Assembly (NCBI GenBank): GCA_001647635.1
Contig: CP014761.1
Location: 1,860,001 to 1,924,000, forward strand
Source: Leifsonia xyli
Lineage (GTDB): Bacteria; Actinomycetota; Actinomycetes; Actinomycetales; Microbacteriaceae
DNA length: 64,000 nt
Direction of reading: 5' to 3'
The notes beneath the pieces were generated by a model. The model was not told the DNA's origin and did no database searches. It saw only the letters and a list, made by a program, of their open reading frames with translations. The position numbers and the translations under genes are program-made. Positions 1 to 8,479 of this stretch are shown piece after piece; the stretch's first letter is position 1, and each line of letters opens with the position of its first letter.

Positions 1-1
1 A

Positions 2-301
2 GGGGATGTCCGGCTGATCCTCGCCGGGCACTTCCACCACGGGCTGGTCACCGAGGCGGGGGATGCGGGTATCCCGGTGGTGGTCGCGCCGGCCGTCGCG
101 AATACCACCGACGTTCTCTGGCCGCCCCCGCGTGAGCGGGCCGTGCGCGGCGCCGGCTTCGCGTGGGTGCAGCTGCCGGCCGAGGGGCCGGTGCGCGCGC
201 ACCTGCTGACCGCGCCATCGCCCGACGACGGCGAGACGGTGTACGACCTGGATGAGGAGGCCATCCAGCGCATCGCCGACGATGCGGGGTGGCGCGCGTG
301 A
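2..301 (+). CDS. Metallophosphoesterase, Icc/CpdA-like (3' part only)
   Basis: This is the C-terminal end of a gene that starts before the window. In the frame that opens at base 2, residues 9-14 of the visible part read GHFHHG, the last metal-ligand motif of calcineurin-like phosphoesterases. It is followed by the 'IPVVVAPAVAN' strand common in the Icc/CpdA cyclic-nucleotide phosphodiesterase group, then an acidic tail. These enzymes use a di-metal centre to hydrolyse phosphodiesters. The substrate cannot be told from this piece. The stop codon shares GTGA with the GTG start of the next gene, so the two are probably translationally coupled. Confidence 0.7.
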   Translation, partial: GDVRLILAGHFHHGLVTEAGDAGIPVVVAPAVANTTDVLWPPPRERAVRGAGFAWVQLPAEGPVRAHLLTAPSPDDGETVYDLDEEAIQRIADDAGWRA

Positions 302-702
302 GCACCCCGGCGGGCTACTCCGGCACCCCACTCTGGCGGAAGCTCGGGCTGAAGCCCGGGATGCGCGTGGCGGTGCTGCACGCGGACGACGGCTGGAACC
401 TCCCGCTCGATGGCGCACCGGAGGTCTCCTGGGTCGACTCGGGACAAGCGGGTCTCATCCTCGCCTTCTACCGCGCGGCCGCGGACTACCTGGCCGAGCT
501 GGACGACCTCGGGGAGCGCATCCGACCCGACGGGATGGTGTGGGCGGCGTGGCCGCGCAAGGCCGCCGGGCACGTCAGCGACCTCGACGAGAACGTCATC
601 CGCAACGCCGCCCTCGAGCGGGGACTCGTGGACGTGAAGGTCGCCGCCGTCGACACCGACTGGTCCGGCCTCAAACTCGTCTGGCGCCGCGAGAACCGCT
701 GA
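298..702 (+). CDS. DUF3052 family protein
   Basis: A 134-residue soluble protein of the DUF3052 family, which is widespread in actinobacteria and has no established function. The conserved opening is visible (STPAGYSGTPLWRKLG), followed by a Rossmann-like strand-turn 'GMRVAVLHADDGW' and a conserved 'GMVWAAWPRKAAG' segment near residues 78-90. I chose the GTG at 298 because family members begin close to 'STPAGYSG', and because it overlaps the stop of the preceding gene as GTGA. A GTG at 289 is also possible. The last strand (VDTDWSGLKLVWR) is typical of the family. The gene converges with the RNA methyltransferase 22 bases downstream. Confidence 0.8.
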   Translation: MSTPAGYSGTPLWRKLGLKPGMRVAVLHADDGWNLPLDGAPEVSWVDSGQAGLILAFYRAAADYLAELDDLGERIRPDGMVWAAWPRKAAGHVSDLDENVIRNAALERGLVDVKVAAVDTDWSGLKLVWRRENR

Positions 703-724
703 TTCCCTCGGCCTCGCCGCCGGG

Positions 725-1360
725 CTAGGCGAAGGGCACGTGCTGGGTGACCCACGCGTGCATCGCGATGGCGGCCGCGGCCGACGCGTTGATGGAGCGG
801 GTGGAGCCGAACTGCGCGATCTCGACCACGGCGTCGGCCGCGTCGAGGGCCGCGGGCGACAGACCCGGACCCTCCTGCCCGAAGAGCAGCACGCACTCCC
901 GCGGCAGCGCGAAGGTCTCGATGCCGACGGAGCCGGGCACGTTGTCGATCGCGATCACGGGAAGCCCCGCGCCGCGCGCCCACGCGACGAACGCCTCCAC
1001 GTCGTCGTGGTGGACGACGTGCTGGTAGCGGTCGGTCACCATCGCGCCGCGCTTGTTCCAGCGCCGCCGGCCGATGATGTGGACGGTGTCGGCGAGGAAC
1101 GCGTTCGCACTGCGAACGATGGAGCCGATGTTCATGTCGTGCTGCCAGTTCTCGATCGCGACGTGGAACGGGTGCCGGCGCTGGTCCAGGTCGGCGACGA
1201 TCGCCTCCACGCTCCAATAGTGGTAGCGGTCGATGACGTTGCGCGTGTCGCCGTGGCGCAGGAGTTCGGGGTCGTACCGGGGGTCGTCGGGCCATTCGCC
1301 GGGCCACGGTCCGACGCCGTTGGTCGTCAACTCGTGCGTCGGGTTCGGCGTCTCGTCCAC
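725..1360 (-). CDS. TrmH/SpoU family RNA methyltransferase
   Basis: A 211-residue SPOUT-class 2'-O-ribose methyltransferase. The three knot motifs are clear: motif 1 (NIGSIVRSANAF, residues 77-88), motif 2 (LLFGQEGPGLS, 158-168) with the SAM-binding GxEGxG, and motif 3 (FGSTRSINASAAAAI, 184-198) with the catalytic-site Asn. R83 of motif 1 is the usual catalytic arginine. The N-terminal 50 residues are Pro/Trp-rich and not part of the knot. The target, tRNA or 23S rRNA, cannot be told from sequence. The start is GTG. The gene stands alone and is divergent from the HAD phosphatase that begins 95 bases away. Confidence 0.88.
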   Translation of the reverse strand: MDETPNPTHELTTNGVGPWPGEWPDDPRYDPELLRHGDTRNVIDRYHYWSVEAIVADLDQRRHPFHVAIENWQHDMNIGSIVRSANAFLADTVHIIGRRRWNKRGAMVTDRYQHVVHHDDVEAFVAWARGAGLPVIAIDNVPGSVGIETFALPRECVLLFGQEGPGLSPAALDAADAVVEIAQFGSTRSINASAAAAIAMHAWVTQHVPFA

Positions 1361-1455
1361 CGGTCCAGGTTATCCACCGACCGCACGCGACCTCACCGCT
1401 GCGCGGCCCGCGCCCCTAAGCTGGACGCATCCGATTCCCGCCGAAAGGAGTCCGC

Positions 1456-2253
1456 GTGACGCGTCGCGACGAGATCGAGTGCTGGCTCACCGACATGGAC
1501 GGCGTGCTCGTCCACGAGAACCAGGCGCTGCCTGGGGCGTCGGAGCTCATCCAGCAGTGGCGTGACCAGGGCACGCCCTTTCTGGTGCTGACGAACAACT
1601 CGATCTTCACCCCGCGCGACCTCGCCGCCCGGCTGCGCACCTCCGGCCTGGATGTGCCCGAGGAGTCCATCTGGACCTCCGCGCTCGCCACCGCCGACTT
1701 CCTCAAGTCGCAGATGCCCGGGGGCAGCGCGTACGTCATCGGCGAGGCCGGTCTCACAACGGCCCTCCACGAGGCGGGGTTCATCATGACCGACACGAAC
1801 CCGGACTACGTCGTCGTCGGCGAGACCCGCAGCTACTCCTTCGACGCGATCACGAAGGCGATCCGCCTGATCGGCAAGGGCGCGCGGTTCATCTCCACGA
1901 ACCCCGACGCCACCGGCCCGAGCGCCGAGGGCCCGCTGCCCGCGACCGGGGCGGTGACCGCGATGATCACCAAGGCGACGGGACGCGATCCGTACGTGAT
2001 CGGCAAACCGAACCCGATGATGTTCCGCTCGGCGATGAACCGCATCGGCGCGCACTCCGAGAACACCGCCATGATCGGCGACAGGATGGACACCGACGTC
2101 GTCGCGGGCATCGAGGCCGGGCTGCACACCATCCTGGTGCTCACCGGCATCAGCGACCGCACGGAGATCGAGCGCTACCCGTTCCGCCCGGACGAGGTGC
2201 TGACGGGCATCAACGAGCTGGTCGCCCGGGAGCCGGTCGAGACCGAGCTCTGA
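1456..2253 (+). CDS. HAD-IIA family phosphatase (NagD-like)
   Basis: A 265-residue HAD hydrolase of subclass IIA. Motif I is DMDGV at residues 13-17 (nucleophile D13, acid/base D15), motif II is TNNS at 46-49, the motif III lysine is K184 in IGKPNP, and motif IV is GDRMDTD at 208-214. The long cap between motifs II and III is typical of NagD/p-nitrophenylphosphatase enzymes, which dephosphorylate sugar phosphates, nucleotides or phosphoglycolate. The specific substrate is not evident. A strong ribosome-binding site (AAAGGAG, 1444-1450) supports the GTG start at 1456. The gene converges with the septum-formation-like gene. Confidence 0.88.
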   Translation: MTRRDEIECWLTDMDGVLVHENQALPGASELIQQWRDQGTPFLVLTNNSIFTPRDLAARLRTSGLDVPEESIWTSALATADFLKSQMPGGSAYVIGEAGLTTALHEAGFIMTDTNPDYVVVGETRSYSFDAITKAIRLIGKGARFISTNPDATGPSAEGPLPATGAVTAMITKATGRDPYVIGKPNPMMFRSAMNRIGAHSENTAMIGDRMDTDVVAGIEAGLHTILVLTGISDRTEIERYPFRPDEVLTGINELVAREPVETEL

Positions 2254-2280
2254 CGGTCGGGGCCGGGCCGGGACGGGGCG

Positions 2281-4422
2281 TCAGGCGCTCGGGCCGGGGC
2301 CCGCGACCGACGAGGTGAGGTGCTGCCCGCTCGACCGGTTCGCGAAGCAGTAGTAGGAGCGCTGGCCGCTCTTCCACTGCTCCTCGGTCGCCGGGTAGGA
2401 GCCGACCACCTGGAGGTCGGGATACGCGCCCGCCGCCCCGAGGTCCACGACGCCGGAGGCGGTGCACAGGGCCGGGATCTGGGCGGCCAGCGCGTCGGCT
2501 CCCGGGTAGGGGGCGGCCGGGTCGGCGGAGACCAGGTTCGTATAGAGCAGCTGCGCCGTGTGCGGCGCGGCGCAGTCCACGACCGTGAAGTCCTCGGCCC
2601 ACACCGAGGTGAAGGGCTGCAGACACTCGCCACCGCCCAGCGCGTCCCACGGGTGGGTGCCTGGCCCGACGGCGGCGGCCGGCTTCGGGGTCACGGTGGG
2701 GACGGGCGTCGGCGTCGGGGTCGGCGTGGGGCTCGCGGACGTGCCCGCGCTGGTCGCCGAGGGCTGCGGAGCCGCCTTTCCCGACGCGAACAGGGACGGG
2801 ATGAGCGTGCCCAGCGCGAAGAGGCCGACGAGCACGAGCACCACGGCGAGACCGGCCAGCGCGAGGAGAAGGATGCGGTTGTTGCGGTTCGCCCACAGGG
2901 CGGAGACCGTGCCGCCAGGGCCGCCGGATCCGCCGGCGTCGCCCGTGGTGGTCTCGGGTGCTCCGCCGCCCTCGGCTGCGACGGCAGCGCCCCCGGCGAG
3001 GACGGCCCCCGTACCTGCAGGACGACGCGGCGTTGCCGCCTCGGCAGCTTCCGCCGGCGTGAAGGCGACGGTCGCGGGCCCTGTGGCCTCCAGCGAGCTC
3101 AGCTGCGGGCCTTCGAGGTCCGCGGCCGGTTGCGGCCCGGTTTCCAGCCCCCGGCCGAACGCAGCCGCGGACGGGTACGCCTCGGTCGGCGGGGACTCCG
3201 CCTCGGGCGCGGACTCGACGTCATCTCCGGGCTCGACGGGCCCTTCGGGCTCGGGATCAGCCGCGGCCTCCGCGGCCGGCTCGGCGACGACATCGCCGAA
3301 GAGTGCCGCAAGGCCGTCAGTGTCCGCGGTGCCCGTGTCGGCCTCGGGTTCCGGCGTCGTGTCTTCCGGCTGCTCCGGCGCGGGGGCGGGTTGCAGCCAG
3401 AAGGGTGTGGACGCTGCCGCGATGCTCTCCGAGTCGATCGGGCTCGTCGCGGGCGAGGGGATTCCGCCGAGCGCGACCTCCGCCTCGGCGGCCGGGATCT
3501 GCGGCTCGGACGGGAGCACCTCGGGCGCGCGCGGCTCGTCGGCCACGGGAGTCGGATCGACGGCGGGTGCGGTCGGGTTCGCGGGTCTCAGCAGCGTGGG
3601 GTCGATCGGGATGACGCTCGTCGTGTCGCCGATGATCGACCGACCGGACGGCTTCTCGGCGTCTGACGCGCCGAGGCCGAGGAGCGCGGCGAGCCCATGA
3701 CTCTCGTCATCCTCCGCCTCGGCGGGGGGCGCGGGCGGCGGATCGAAGATCGTCCGCGGGCGCTCCGGCTCGGCCGCCTGCGGGGGCTGTGACGGCTCGA
3801 TCACCCAGGAGCGGGCGGCGACGGGGATCTCGCCTGTCGGCTCGACCGTCGGGGGCGCATCGCTGGGGACCGGCGGTTCGACGCCCGCGAGCGACGCGTC
3901 GACGGGTGGCGGCTCGACCGGGTCGGCCAGCGGGGACCGATACACGGGCGGGACCAGTGGCGGAGCAGCTTCCGGCTCTCGCGGCGACGCCGACTCCGAC
4001 TCCTCAGCGCGCTCCGGGGTCACGGGCAGGGCCACGGTCGGGGCGCTATCGTCGGGACGGTCCGCCTCCACCGCCGGGTCGGTCGCGGTACCGGGAGTCA
4101 GGTTCCACGAAAAGGCCACCGGGAACTCGGACGCCGGCTGCTCCTGCACTGCAGGCTCGTCGGGCGGAGAGCCCAAGAGGTCTTCGAAGCTCGCAGGCGC
4201 CGGCGCGGGTTCTGTCGGAACAGGGGTTCCGGGCACGTCCGCCACAGCGTCCGGCTCTGTCCCCTGCGCGGCCTCCTCCACACGAAGGGGCTCCACAGGG
4301 CGCCCTCCGGTCAGCTGCTGCAGCAGCCACTCCGAGCTGCCGAACTCCGGCTCCGCCGACGCGGGTACCGGATCCCCCGGGCGCTCCTCGTCCTCAGCGC
4401 CCCTCCCGCGCTCGTCGGACAT
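2281..4422 (-). CDS. Membrane-anchored septum-formation-domain protein
   Basis: A 713-residue protein with a long, acidic, Pro/Ala/Glu-rich N-terminal region (1 to about 510, probably disordered and cytoplasmic), one membrane helix at about 516-545, a Ser/Thr/Pro 'TPTPTPTPVP' linker, and a C-terminal extracytoplasmic domain (about 588-713) with cysteines at 600, 617, 653 and 692. The last domain resembles the septum-formation domain of actinobacterial cell-division-linked proteins (DALGGGECLQPF, DFTVVDCAAPHTAQL). Short hydrophobic motifs recur in the disordered part: SSEWLLQQL (29), SFEDLLGS (78), GLAALLGLG (243) and GLAALFGD (370). The start codon overlaps the pyrE stop as TGATG, so it is co-translated with pyrE. 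Function is inferred from the C-terminal domain only. Confidence 0.72.
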   Translation of the reverse strand: MSDERGRGAEDEERPGDPVPASAEPEFGSSEWLLQQLTGGRPVEPLRVEEAAQGTEPDAVADVPGTPVPTEPAPAPASFEDLLGSPPDEPAVQEQPASEFPVAFSWNLTPGTATDPAVEADRPDDSAPTVALPVTPERAEESESASPREPEAAPPLVPPVYRSPLADPVEPPPVDASLAGVEPPVPSDAPPTVEPTGEIPVAARSWVIEPSQPPQAAEPERPRTIFDPPPAPPAEAEDDESHGLAALLGLGASDAEKPSGRSIIGDTTSVIPIDPTLLRPANPTAPAVDPTPVADEPRAPEVLPSEPQIPAAEAEVALGGIPSPATSPIDSESIAAASTPFWLQPAPAPEQPEDTTPEPEADTGTADTDGLAALFGDVVAEPAAEAAADPEPEGPVEPGDDVESAPEAESPPTEAYPSAAAFGRGLETGPQPAADLEGPQLSSLEATGPATVAFTPAEAAEAATPRRPAGTGAVLAGGAAVAAEGGGAPETTTGDAGGSGGPGGTVSALWANRNNRILLLALAGLAVVLVLVGLFALGTLIPSLFASGKAAPQPSATSAGTSASPTPTPTPTPVPTVTPKPAAAVGPGTHPWDALGGGECLQPFTSVWAEDFTVVDCAAPHTAQLLYTNLVSADPAAPYPGADALAAQIPALCTASGVVDLGAAGAYPDLQVVGSYPATEEQWKSGQRSYYCFANRSSGQHLTSSVAGPGPSA

Positions 4423-4970
4423 CAGGCCAGCCCCAGATCCTTCAGGCCGATAGCGGCGAAGTACGGGTAGCCCGCGCCCTCGATGACCTCGCGCGCGCCG
4501 GTGTCGCGGTCGACCACGACGGCGACGGCCGCGATCTCGGCTCCGACCTTCTTCAGGGCCTCGATCGCCTTGAGCGGCGAGCCGCCGGTGGTGCTGGTGT
4601 CTTCGAGCACGATGACGCGCTTGCCGGCGAGATCGGGACCCTCGACCTGCTTGCCGCGGCCGTGGTCCTTCGGCTCCTTACGGACGACGAACGCGTCGTA
4701 GGCCAGGCCCTGCGCGGCACCCTGGTGCAGGATGGCCGCGGCGACCGGGTCGGCGCCCATCGTCATTCCGCCGACGGCGACCACGTCGGGGACGTCGCGG
4801 ATGAGATCGATCATCACTTGTCCGATCAGCGGCGCGACACGATGGTCGAGGCTCACCTTGCGCAGGTCGACGTAGTAGCTCGCCTTCTTTCCGCTGGTGA
4901 GCGTGAAGTCGCCGTGGAACACGGCCTCGGCGGCGATGTAGTCGATGAGCTGCTGTCGTGCGTCGGTCAC
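4422..4970 (-). CDS. pyrE: Orotate phosphoribosyltransferase
   Basis: A 182-residue enzyme joining orotate to PRPP to give orotidine 5'-phosphate in pyrimidine synthesis. The type I phosphoribosyltransferase PRPP loop is VLEDTSTTGGS (residues 121-131). The catalytic flexible loop VRKEPKDHGRGKQVEG (96-111) has the conserved Lys and His residues. 'TSGKKASYYVDLRKV' near residue 25 is the usual N-terminal OPRT signature. Length matches the short bacterial form. The start is GTG at 4968-4970. It is the first gene of a two-gene unit with the septum-formation-like protein, overlapping by one base. Confidence 0.95.
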   Translation of the reverse strand: MTDARQQLIDYIAAEAVFHGDFTLTSGKKASYYVDLRKVSLDHRVAPLIGQVMIDLIRDVPDVVAVGGMTMGADPVAAAILHQGAAQGLAYDAFVVRKEPKDHGRGKQVEGPDLAGKRVIVLEDTSTTGGSPLKAIEALKKVGAEIAAVAVVVDRDTGAREVIEGAGYPYFAAIGLKDLGLA

Positions 4971-5047
4971 ATCCCGATTCTAGAGGGGAACGCCCGTCGC
5001 TCCCCGGTTCTCCACAGGCCGTCGGAGGCTCCCGATACGATCGGGGC

Positions 5048-5896
5048 ATGCGCGTCGCCACCTGGAATGTGAACTCCATCCGCACTCGTGTGGCCCGGGT
5101 GGTCGAGTGGATGGTGCGCGAGGACGTCGACGTGCTCGCCATGCAGGAGATCAAGTGCAAGCCCGAGCAGTTCCCGTACGCGGCGTTCGAGGAGGCGGGC
5201 TACGAGGTCGTGCTGCACGGGCTCAACCAGTGGAACGGCGTCGCGATCGCCAGCCGGCTGCCGCTGCAGGACGTCGAGATCGGCTTCCCGGACATGCCCG
5301 GCTTCCTCAAGGACCACGACGGCCCCGACCTGCCGAAGGAGGCGCGGGCCATCGGCGCGACCGTCGACGGCGTTCGCCTGTGGAGCCTCTACGTGCCCAA
5401 CGGCCGCTCGCTCGCCGACCCGCACTACGTGTACAAGCTCGACTGGCTGGCCGCCCTCGCCGCCGACACGCAGCGCTGGCTGACGGCCGATCCGCAGCTG
5501 CAGCTGGCCCTCATGGGCGACTGGAACGTCGCCCCGCTCGACTCCGACGTCGGCGACCCGAGCCTCGTGCCCGGCCTCTCGACCCACATCTCGCCGCCCG
5601 AGCGCACGGCTTTCGCCGCGTTCGAGAAGGCGGGACTCACCGACGTCGTGCGGCCGATCGTGCCCGACGGCTACACCTACTGGGACTACAAGCAGCTGCG
5701 GTTCCCGCGCAACGAGGGTCTGCGGATCGACTTCATCCTCGGGTCGCAGGCGTTCGCCGACCGGGTCGTGGGGGCGAGCATCCACCGCAACGAGCGCAAG
5801 GGCGACGCCCCCAGCGATCACGTACCCGTGCTCGTCGAACTCGCGGCGCCTCCGGAGGACGAGGACGACGACGACCGTCCCATGATCTTCGGCTGA
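5048..5896 (+). CDS. xthA: Exodeoxyribonuclease III
   Basis: A 282-residue exonuclease III/AP endonuclease acting in base excision repair. It opens with MRVATWNVNSIR (N7 a metal ligand), has the catalytic Glu in MQEIKC (E34), the GDWNVAP segment with catalytic Asp and Asn, and ends with the APSDHVPVLVEL motif carrying the catalytic His. An in-frame start lies upstream at 4958, but family members begin exactly at MRVATWN, so ATG 5048 is taken. The stop overlaps the ATG of the next gene (TGATG). It is divergent from pyrE. Confidence 0.94.
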   Translation: MRVATWNVNSIRTRVARVVEWMVREDVDVLAMQEIKCKPEQFPYAAFEEAGYEVVLHGLNQWNGVAIASRLPLQDVEIGFPDMPGFLKDHDGPDLPKEARAIGATVDGVRLWSLYVPNGRSLADPHYVYKLDWLAALAADTQRWLTADPQLQLALMGDWNVAPLDSDVGDPSLVPGLSTHISPPERTAFAAFEKAGLTDVVRPIVPDGYTYWDYKQLRFPRNEGLRIDFILGSQAFADRVVGASIHRNERKGDAPSDHVPVLVELAAPPEDEDDDDRPMIFG

Positions 5897-6288
5897 TGAG
5901 CGCACACCCGCCCGCCTACCCGCCATCGGACGCCGGTCGCGCGCGGCGGCCGGTGGTCGTGTGGGACCTCGTCACCACGATCGTGCTCGTGGTTCTCGCG
6001 GCGATCATCGCGGCGGTGCTCACCTTCGCGGCGTTCTTCCTGGTCTTCGCGAGCGACCCGTGCGGGGCCTCCACGGTCTGCGACACCGGCCGGATGGGCG
6101 TCGGCTTCTTCATCGCCCTGCTCGGGCCGGCCGCGGTAACCCTCGTGACGGTGATCGTCGCGGTAGTGCTGCTCGTCGTTCGCCGAAGGGCCTTCTGGGT
6201 GCCGATCGTGTGCATCCTGCTCGCCGCGGGCGTCTGGGTCGGCGGCGCGGCGCTCGTCGTGTCCGGCGTGCCCGGCGCCACGTTCTGA
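5896..6288 (+). CDS. Small four-helix membrane protein of unknown function
   Basis: A 130-residue protein with a Pro-rich cytoplasmic start followed by hydrophobic segments at about 23-52, 68-95 and 100-127, giving three or four membrane helices. An acidic loop with two cysteines (SDPCGASTVCDTG, about residues 53-65) lies between the first two helices and could form an extracytoplasmic disulfide. I do not recognise a named family with certainty; the layout resembles small DUF proteins of Microbacteriaceae. The ATG overlaps the xthA stop by one base, so it is translated as part of that unit, although a DNA-repair role does not follow. Confidence 0.65.
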   Translation: MSAHPPAYPPSDAGRARRPVVVWDLVTTIVLVVLAAIIAAVLTFAAFFLVFASDPCGASTVCDTGRMGVGFFIALLGPAAVTLVTVIVAVVLLVVRRRAFWVPIVCILLAAGVWVGGAALVVSGVPGATF

Positions 6289-6410
6289 ACCCGGGCACGG
6301 CGGACAAGCGCTTCGCTTTCCACGATCCGCCTGGGAAATCCAGGCCCTAGCCCCATCCCGGCTCAGGCCTACCGTCGGGCACGACAGAGAAGACGACGAG
6401 AGGAGCCGAC

Positions 6411-6878
6411 ATGGCTGCAGTGACCAAGTCCATCGATGTGAACGTCCCGGTGACTACCGCGTACAACCAGTGGACCCAGTTCGAGTCGTTCCCCCACTTC
6501 CTCGACGAGGTGGAGGAGATCACCCAGGTGGACGACACCACCAACCACTGGCGCGTGAAGATCGGCGGCGTGGAGCGCCAGTTCGACACGGTCATCACCG
6601 AGCAGCTCCCCGACGAGCGCGTGGCGTGGAAGTCGGTCGCCGGCGACACCGATCACGCGGGCGTCGTCACCTTCCACCGGCTCTCGGACACCGAGACCAA
6701 GGTGACGGTCCAGCTCGAGTGGGCGCCCTCCGACGCTCTCGAGAAGGTCGGCGCGGTCTTCGGCCTCGACGACCACGCGGTGAAGAAGGACCTCGAGAAC
6801 TTCAAGAAGTTCATCGAGTCGCAGGGCACCGCGACCGGCGCCTGGCGCGGCGAGGTGGACCGCGGCGACACGGTCTGA
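6411..6878 (+). CDS. SRPBCC (START/Bet v1-like) family protein
   Basis: A 155-residue helix-grip protein of the polyketide cyclase/dehydrase type. The opening KSIDVNVPVTTAYNQWTQFESFP (residues 5-27) is the diagnostic strand and first helices, and the C-terminal half has the long amphipathic helix (AVKKDLENFKKFIES, about 124-138). Such proteins hold a hydrophobic ligand in a cavity; many actinobacterial members are stress-associated with unknown ligand. The start is supported by AGAGGAG just upstream (about 6397-6405). It is a single gene, closed by a strong hairpin about 17 bases after the stop. Confidence 0.82.
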   Translation: MAAVTKSIDVNVPVTTAYNQWTQFESFPHFLDEVEEITQVDDTTNHWRVKIGGVERQFDTVITEQLPDERVAWKSVAGDTDHAGVVTFHRLSDTETKVTVQLEWAPSDALEKVGAVFGLDDHAVKKDLENFKKFIESQGTATGAWRGEVDRGDTV

Positions 6879-6894
6879 CCCTCCCTGAATCTGC

Positions 6895-6926
6895 GACGGC
6901 CCCGGCGGACTTCCGCCGGGGCCGTC
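6895..6926. terminator. Bidirectional hairpin terminator
   Basis: A perfect 14-bp GC-rich stem with an ACTT loop lies between two convergent genes, the SRPBCC gene and the APC transporter. There is no clear T-run, so in a high-GC actinobacterium it would act as a T-less terminator for both strands. Confidence 0.8.
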
Positions 6927-6985
6927 GGCTGATCAACGCGACACCGGATGCACCCGACCAGCACCAGAGCGACGGCGACCAGACG

Positions 6986-8398
6986 CTACTCCACGTTCAC
7001 CCCGCGCCGCTTCGCCGCGGCCGAGTAGATCCGCTCCACCACCCACAGCAGCACCCCGATCGCGAGCAGGGCCAGGGCGATCGTGTACTGCCCGGCCGGA
7101 CGTCCTGACGTCCACGGGAACACCAGGTAGAGGCACGTGATCGCGCCGATGATCGGCAGCGCCGTCGGCGTCCGGAAGTGCTTGTGGTCGACCGGCTGCT
7201 TGCGCAGCACGAGCACGGCGATGTTCACCACCGAGAACACGGCGAGCAGCAGGAGGGAGGTCGTGCCTCCCAGCAGCGCCACGATCGAGCCCTTCGGGTC
7301 GAGCGACACGTAGACGATGAGCCCCACGGCGAGCGCCGACGTGAACAGGATGGCCGTCCACGGCGTCCGGCGCTTCGGCGAGACCTTCGCCAGGAACGGC
7401 GGCAGCACCTTCTGCCGGCTCATCCCGTAGAGCAGGCGGCTCGCCATCATCATGTTGATCAGCGCGGTGTTGGCCACCGCGAACATGGAGATGAAGGGCA
7501 GCAGGTCGTTGATGGGGAAGCCCGGCGCCGCCGCCTCCACCGCGGTGACCAGCGGCGTCTCGCTGCCGGCCAGCTGACCGATCGGCACGAGCGCCACGAC
7601 CGTGATCGAGACGAGCACGTAGATGACGGCCGCGATGCCGAGGCCGCTGAGCATCATCTTCGGGAAGATGCGGCTCGGGTCCTTCGTCTCCTCGGCCATG
7701 TTGACCGAGTCCTCGAACCCGACCATCGCGAAGAAGGCCAGCGACGTCGCCGTGCTGACCGCGAGCAGGATGCCCTTGTCCTCCGGCGTCTCGAACGCGA
7801 CCACCCGGGACCAGTCGGCGTTGCCGCCGCTGATCGCCCAGAGGCCGATGAAGATGACGAGCAGCAGGCCGGACAGCTCGACGAGGGTGAGCACGACGTT
7901 CAGCCACACGCTCTCGGTGACGCCGCGCAGGTTGACCAGCATGATCAGCACGATGAACGCGAGCGCGATCAGCATCGTCGTCAGGTTGTCGTCCGGGATG
8001 CCGAAGCCGACCGTGAGGTTCACCGCGAACGCGCGCGATGCGGTCGACGCCGACGTGATCCCGGAGGTCATCACGATGAAGCACACGATGAACGTGAAGA
8101 AGTGGATGCCGAACGCCTTATGCGTGTACAGCGCAGCGCCGGCCGCCTGCGGGTACTTGGTCACCAGCTCCAGGTAGGAGAACGCGGTGACGGTCGCGAC
8201 GCCGAACGCCAGCAGGAACGGCAGCCAGGCGGCGCCGCCCACCTCAGCGGCGACCTGCCCGGTGAGGGCATAGACGCCCGTGCCGAGGATGTCGCCGACG
8301 ATGAACAGCAGGAGAAGCCCGGGCCCGAGAGCCCTCTTCAGCTCCGGCTGCTCCGGCTCGACGGTCTTGACCACCTGGGTCCACGACGGATCGCTCAC
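6986..8398 (-). CDS. APC family amino acid permease
   Basis: A 470-residue cytoplasmic-membrane transporter with about 12 hydrophobic helices. The first helix region (GPGLLLLFIVGDILGTGVYALTG) carries the unwound GxG substrate-binding motif of the amino acid-polyamine-organocation family, close to the cationic amino acid/YfnA-like group. The substrate is not determined. I moved the start to the GTG at 8398 because AGGGAG lies six to seven bases before it. The ATG at 8416 would put that ribosome-binding site inside the gene. It is a single gene, convergent with the SRPBCC gene. Confidence 0.86.
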   Translation of the reverse strand: MSDPSWTQVVKTVEPEQPELKRALGPGLLLLFIVGDILGTGVYALTGQVAAEVGGAAWLPFLLAFGVATVTAFSYLELVTKYPQAAGAALYTHKAFGIHFFTFIVCFIVMTSGITSASTASRAFAVNLTVGFGIPDDNLTTMLIALAFIVLIMLVNLRGVTESVWLNVVLTLVELSGLLLVIFIGLWAISGGNADWSRVVAFETPEDKGILLAVSTATSLAFFAMVGFEDSVNMAEETKDPSRIFPKMMLSGLGIAAVIYVLVSITVVALVPIGQLAGSETPLVTAVEAAAPGFPINDLLPFISMFAVANTALINMMMASRLLYGMSRQKVLPPFLAKVSPKRRTPWTAILFTSALAVGLIVYVSLDPKGSIVALLGGTTSLLLLAVFSVVNIAVLVLRKQPVDHKHFRTPTALPIIGAITCLYLVFPWTSGRPAGQYTIALALLAIGVLLWVVERIYSAAAKRRGVNVE

Positions 8399-8479
8399 GG
8401 TCGACTCCCTTCGCATCGCGGGTTCGGGGAGTCACTGTATGTGAGTTCTCACAGAAATGGGAGCCCTTGCGGCGAGGAC

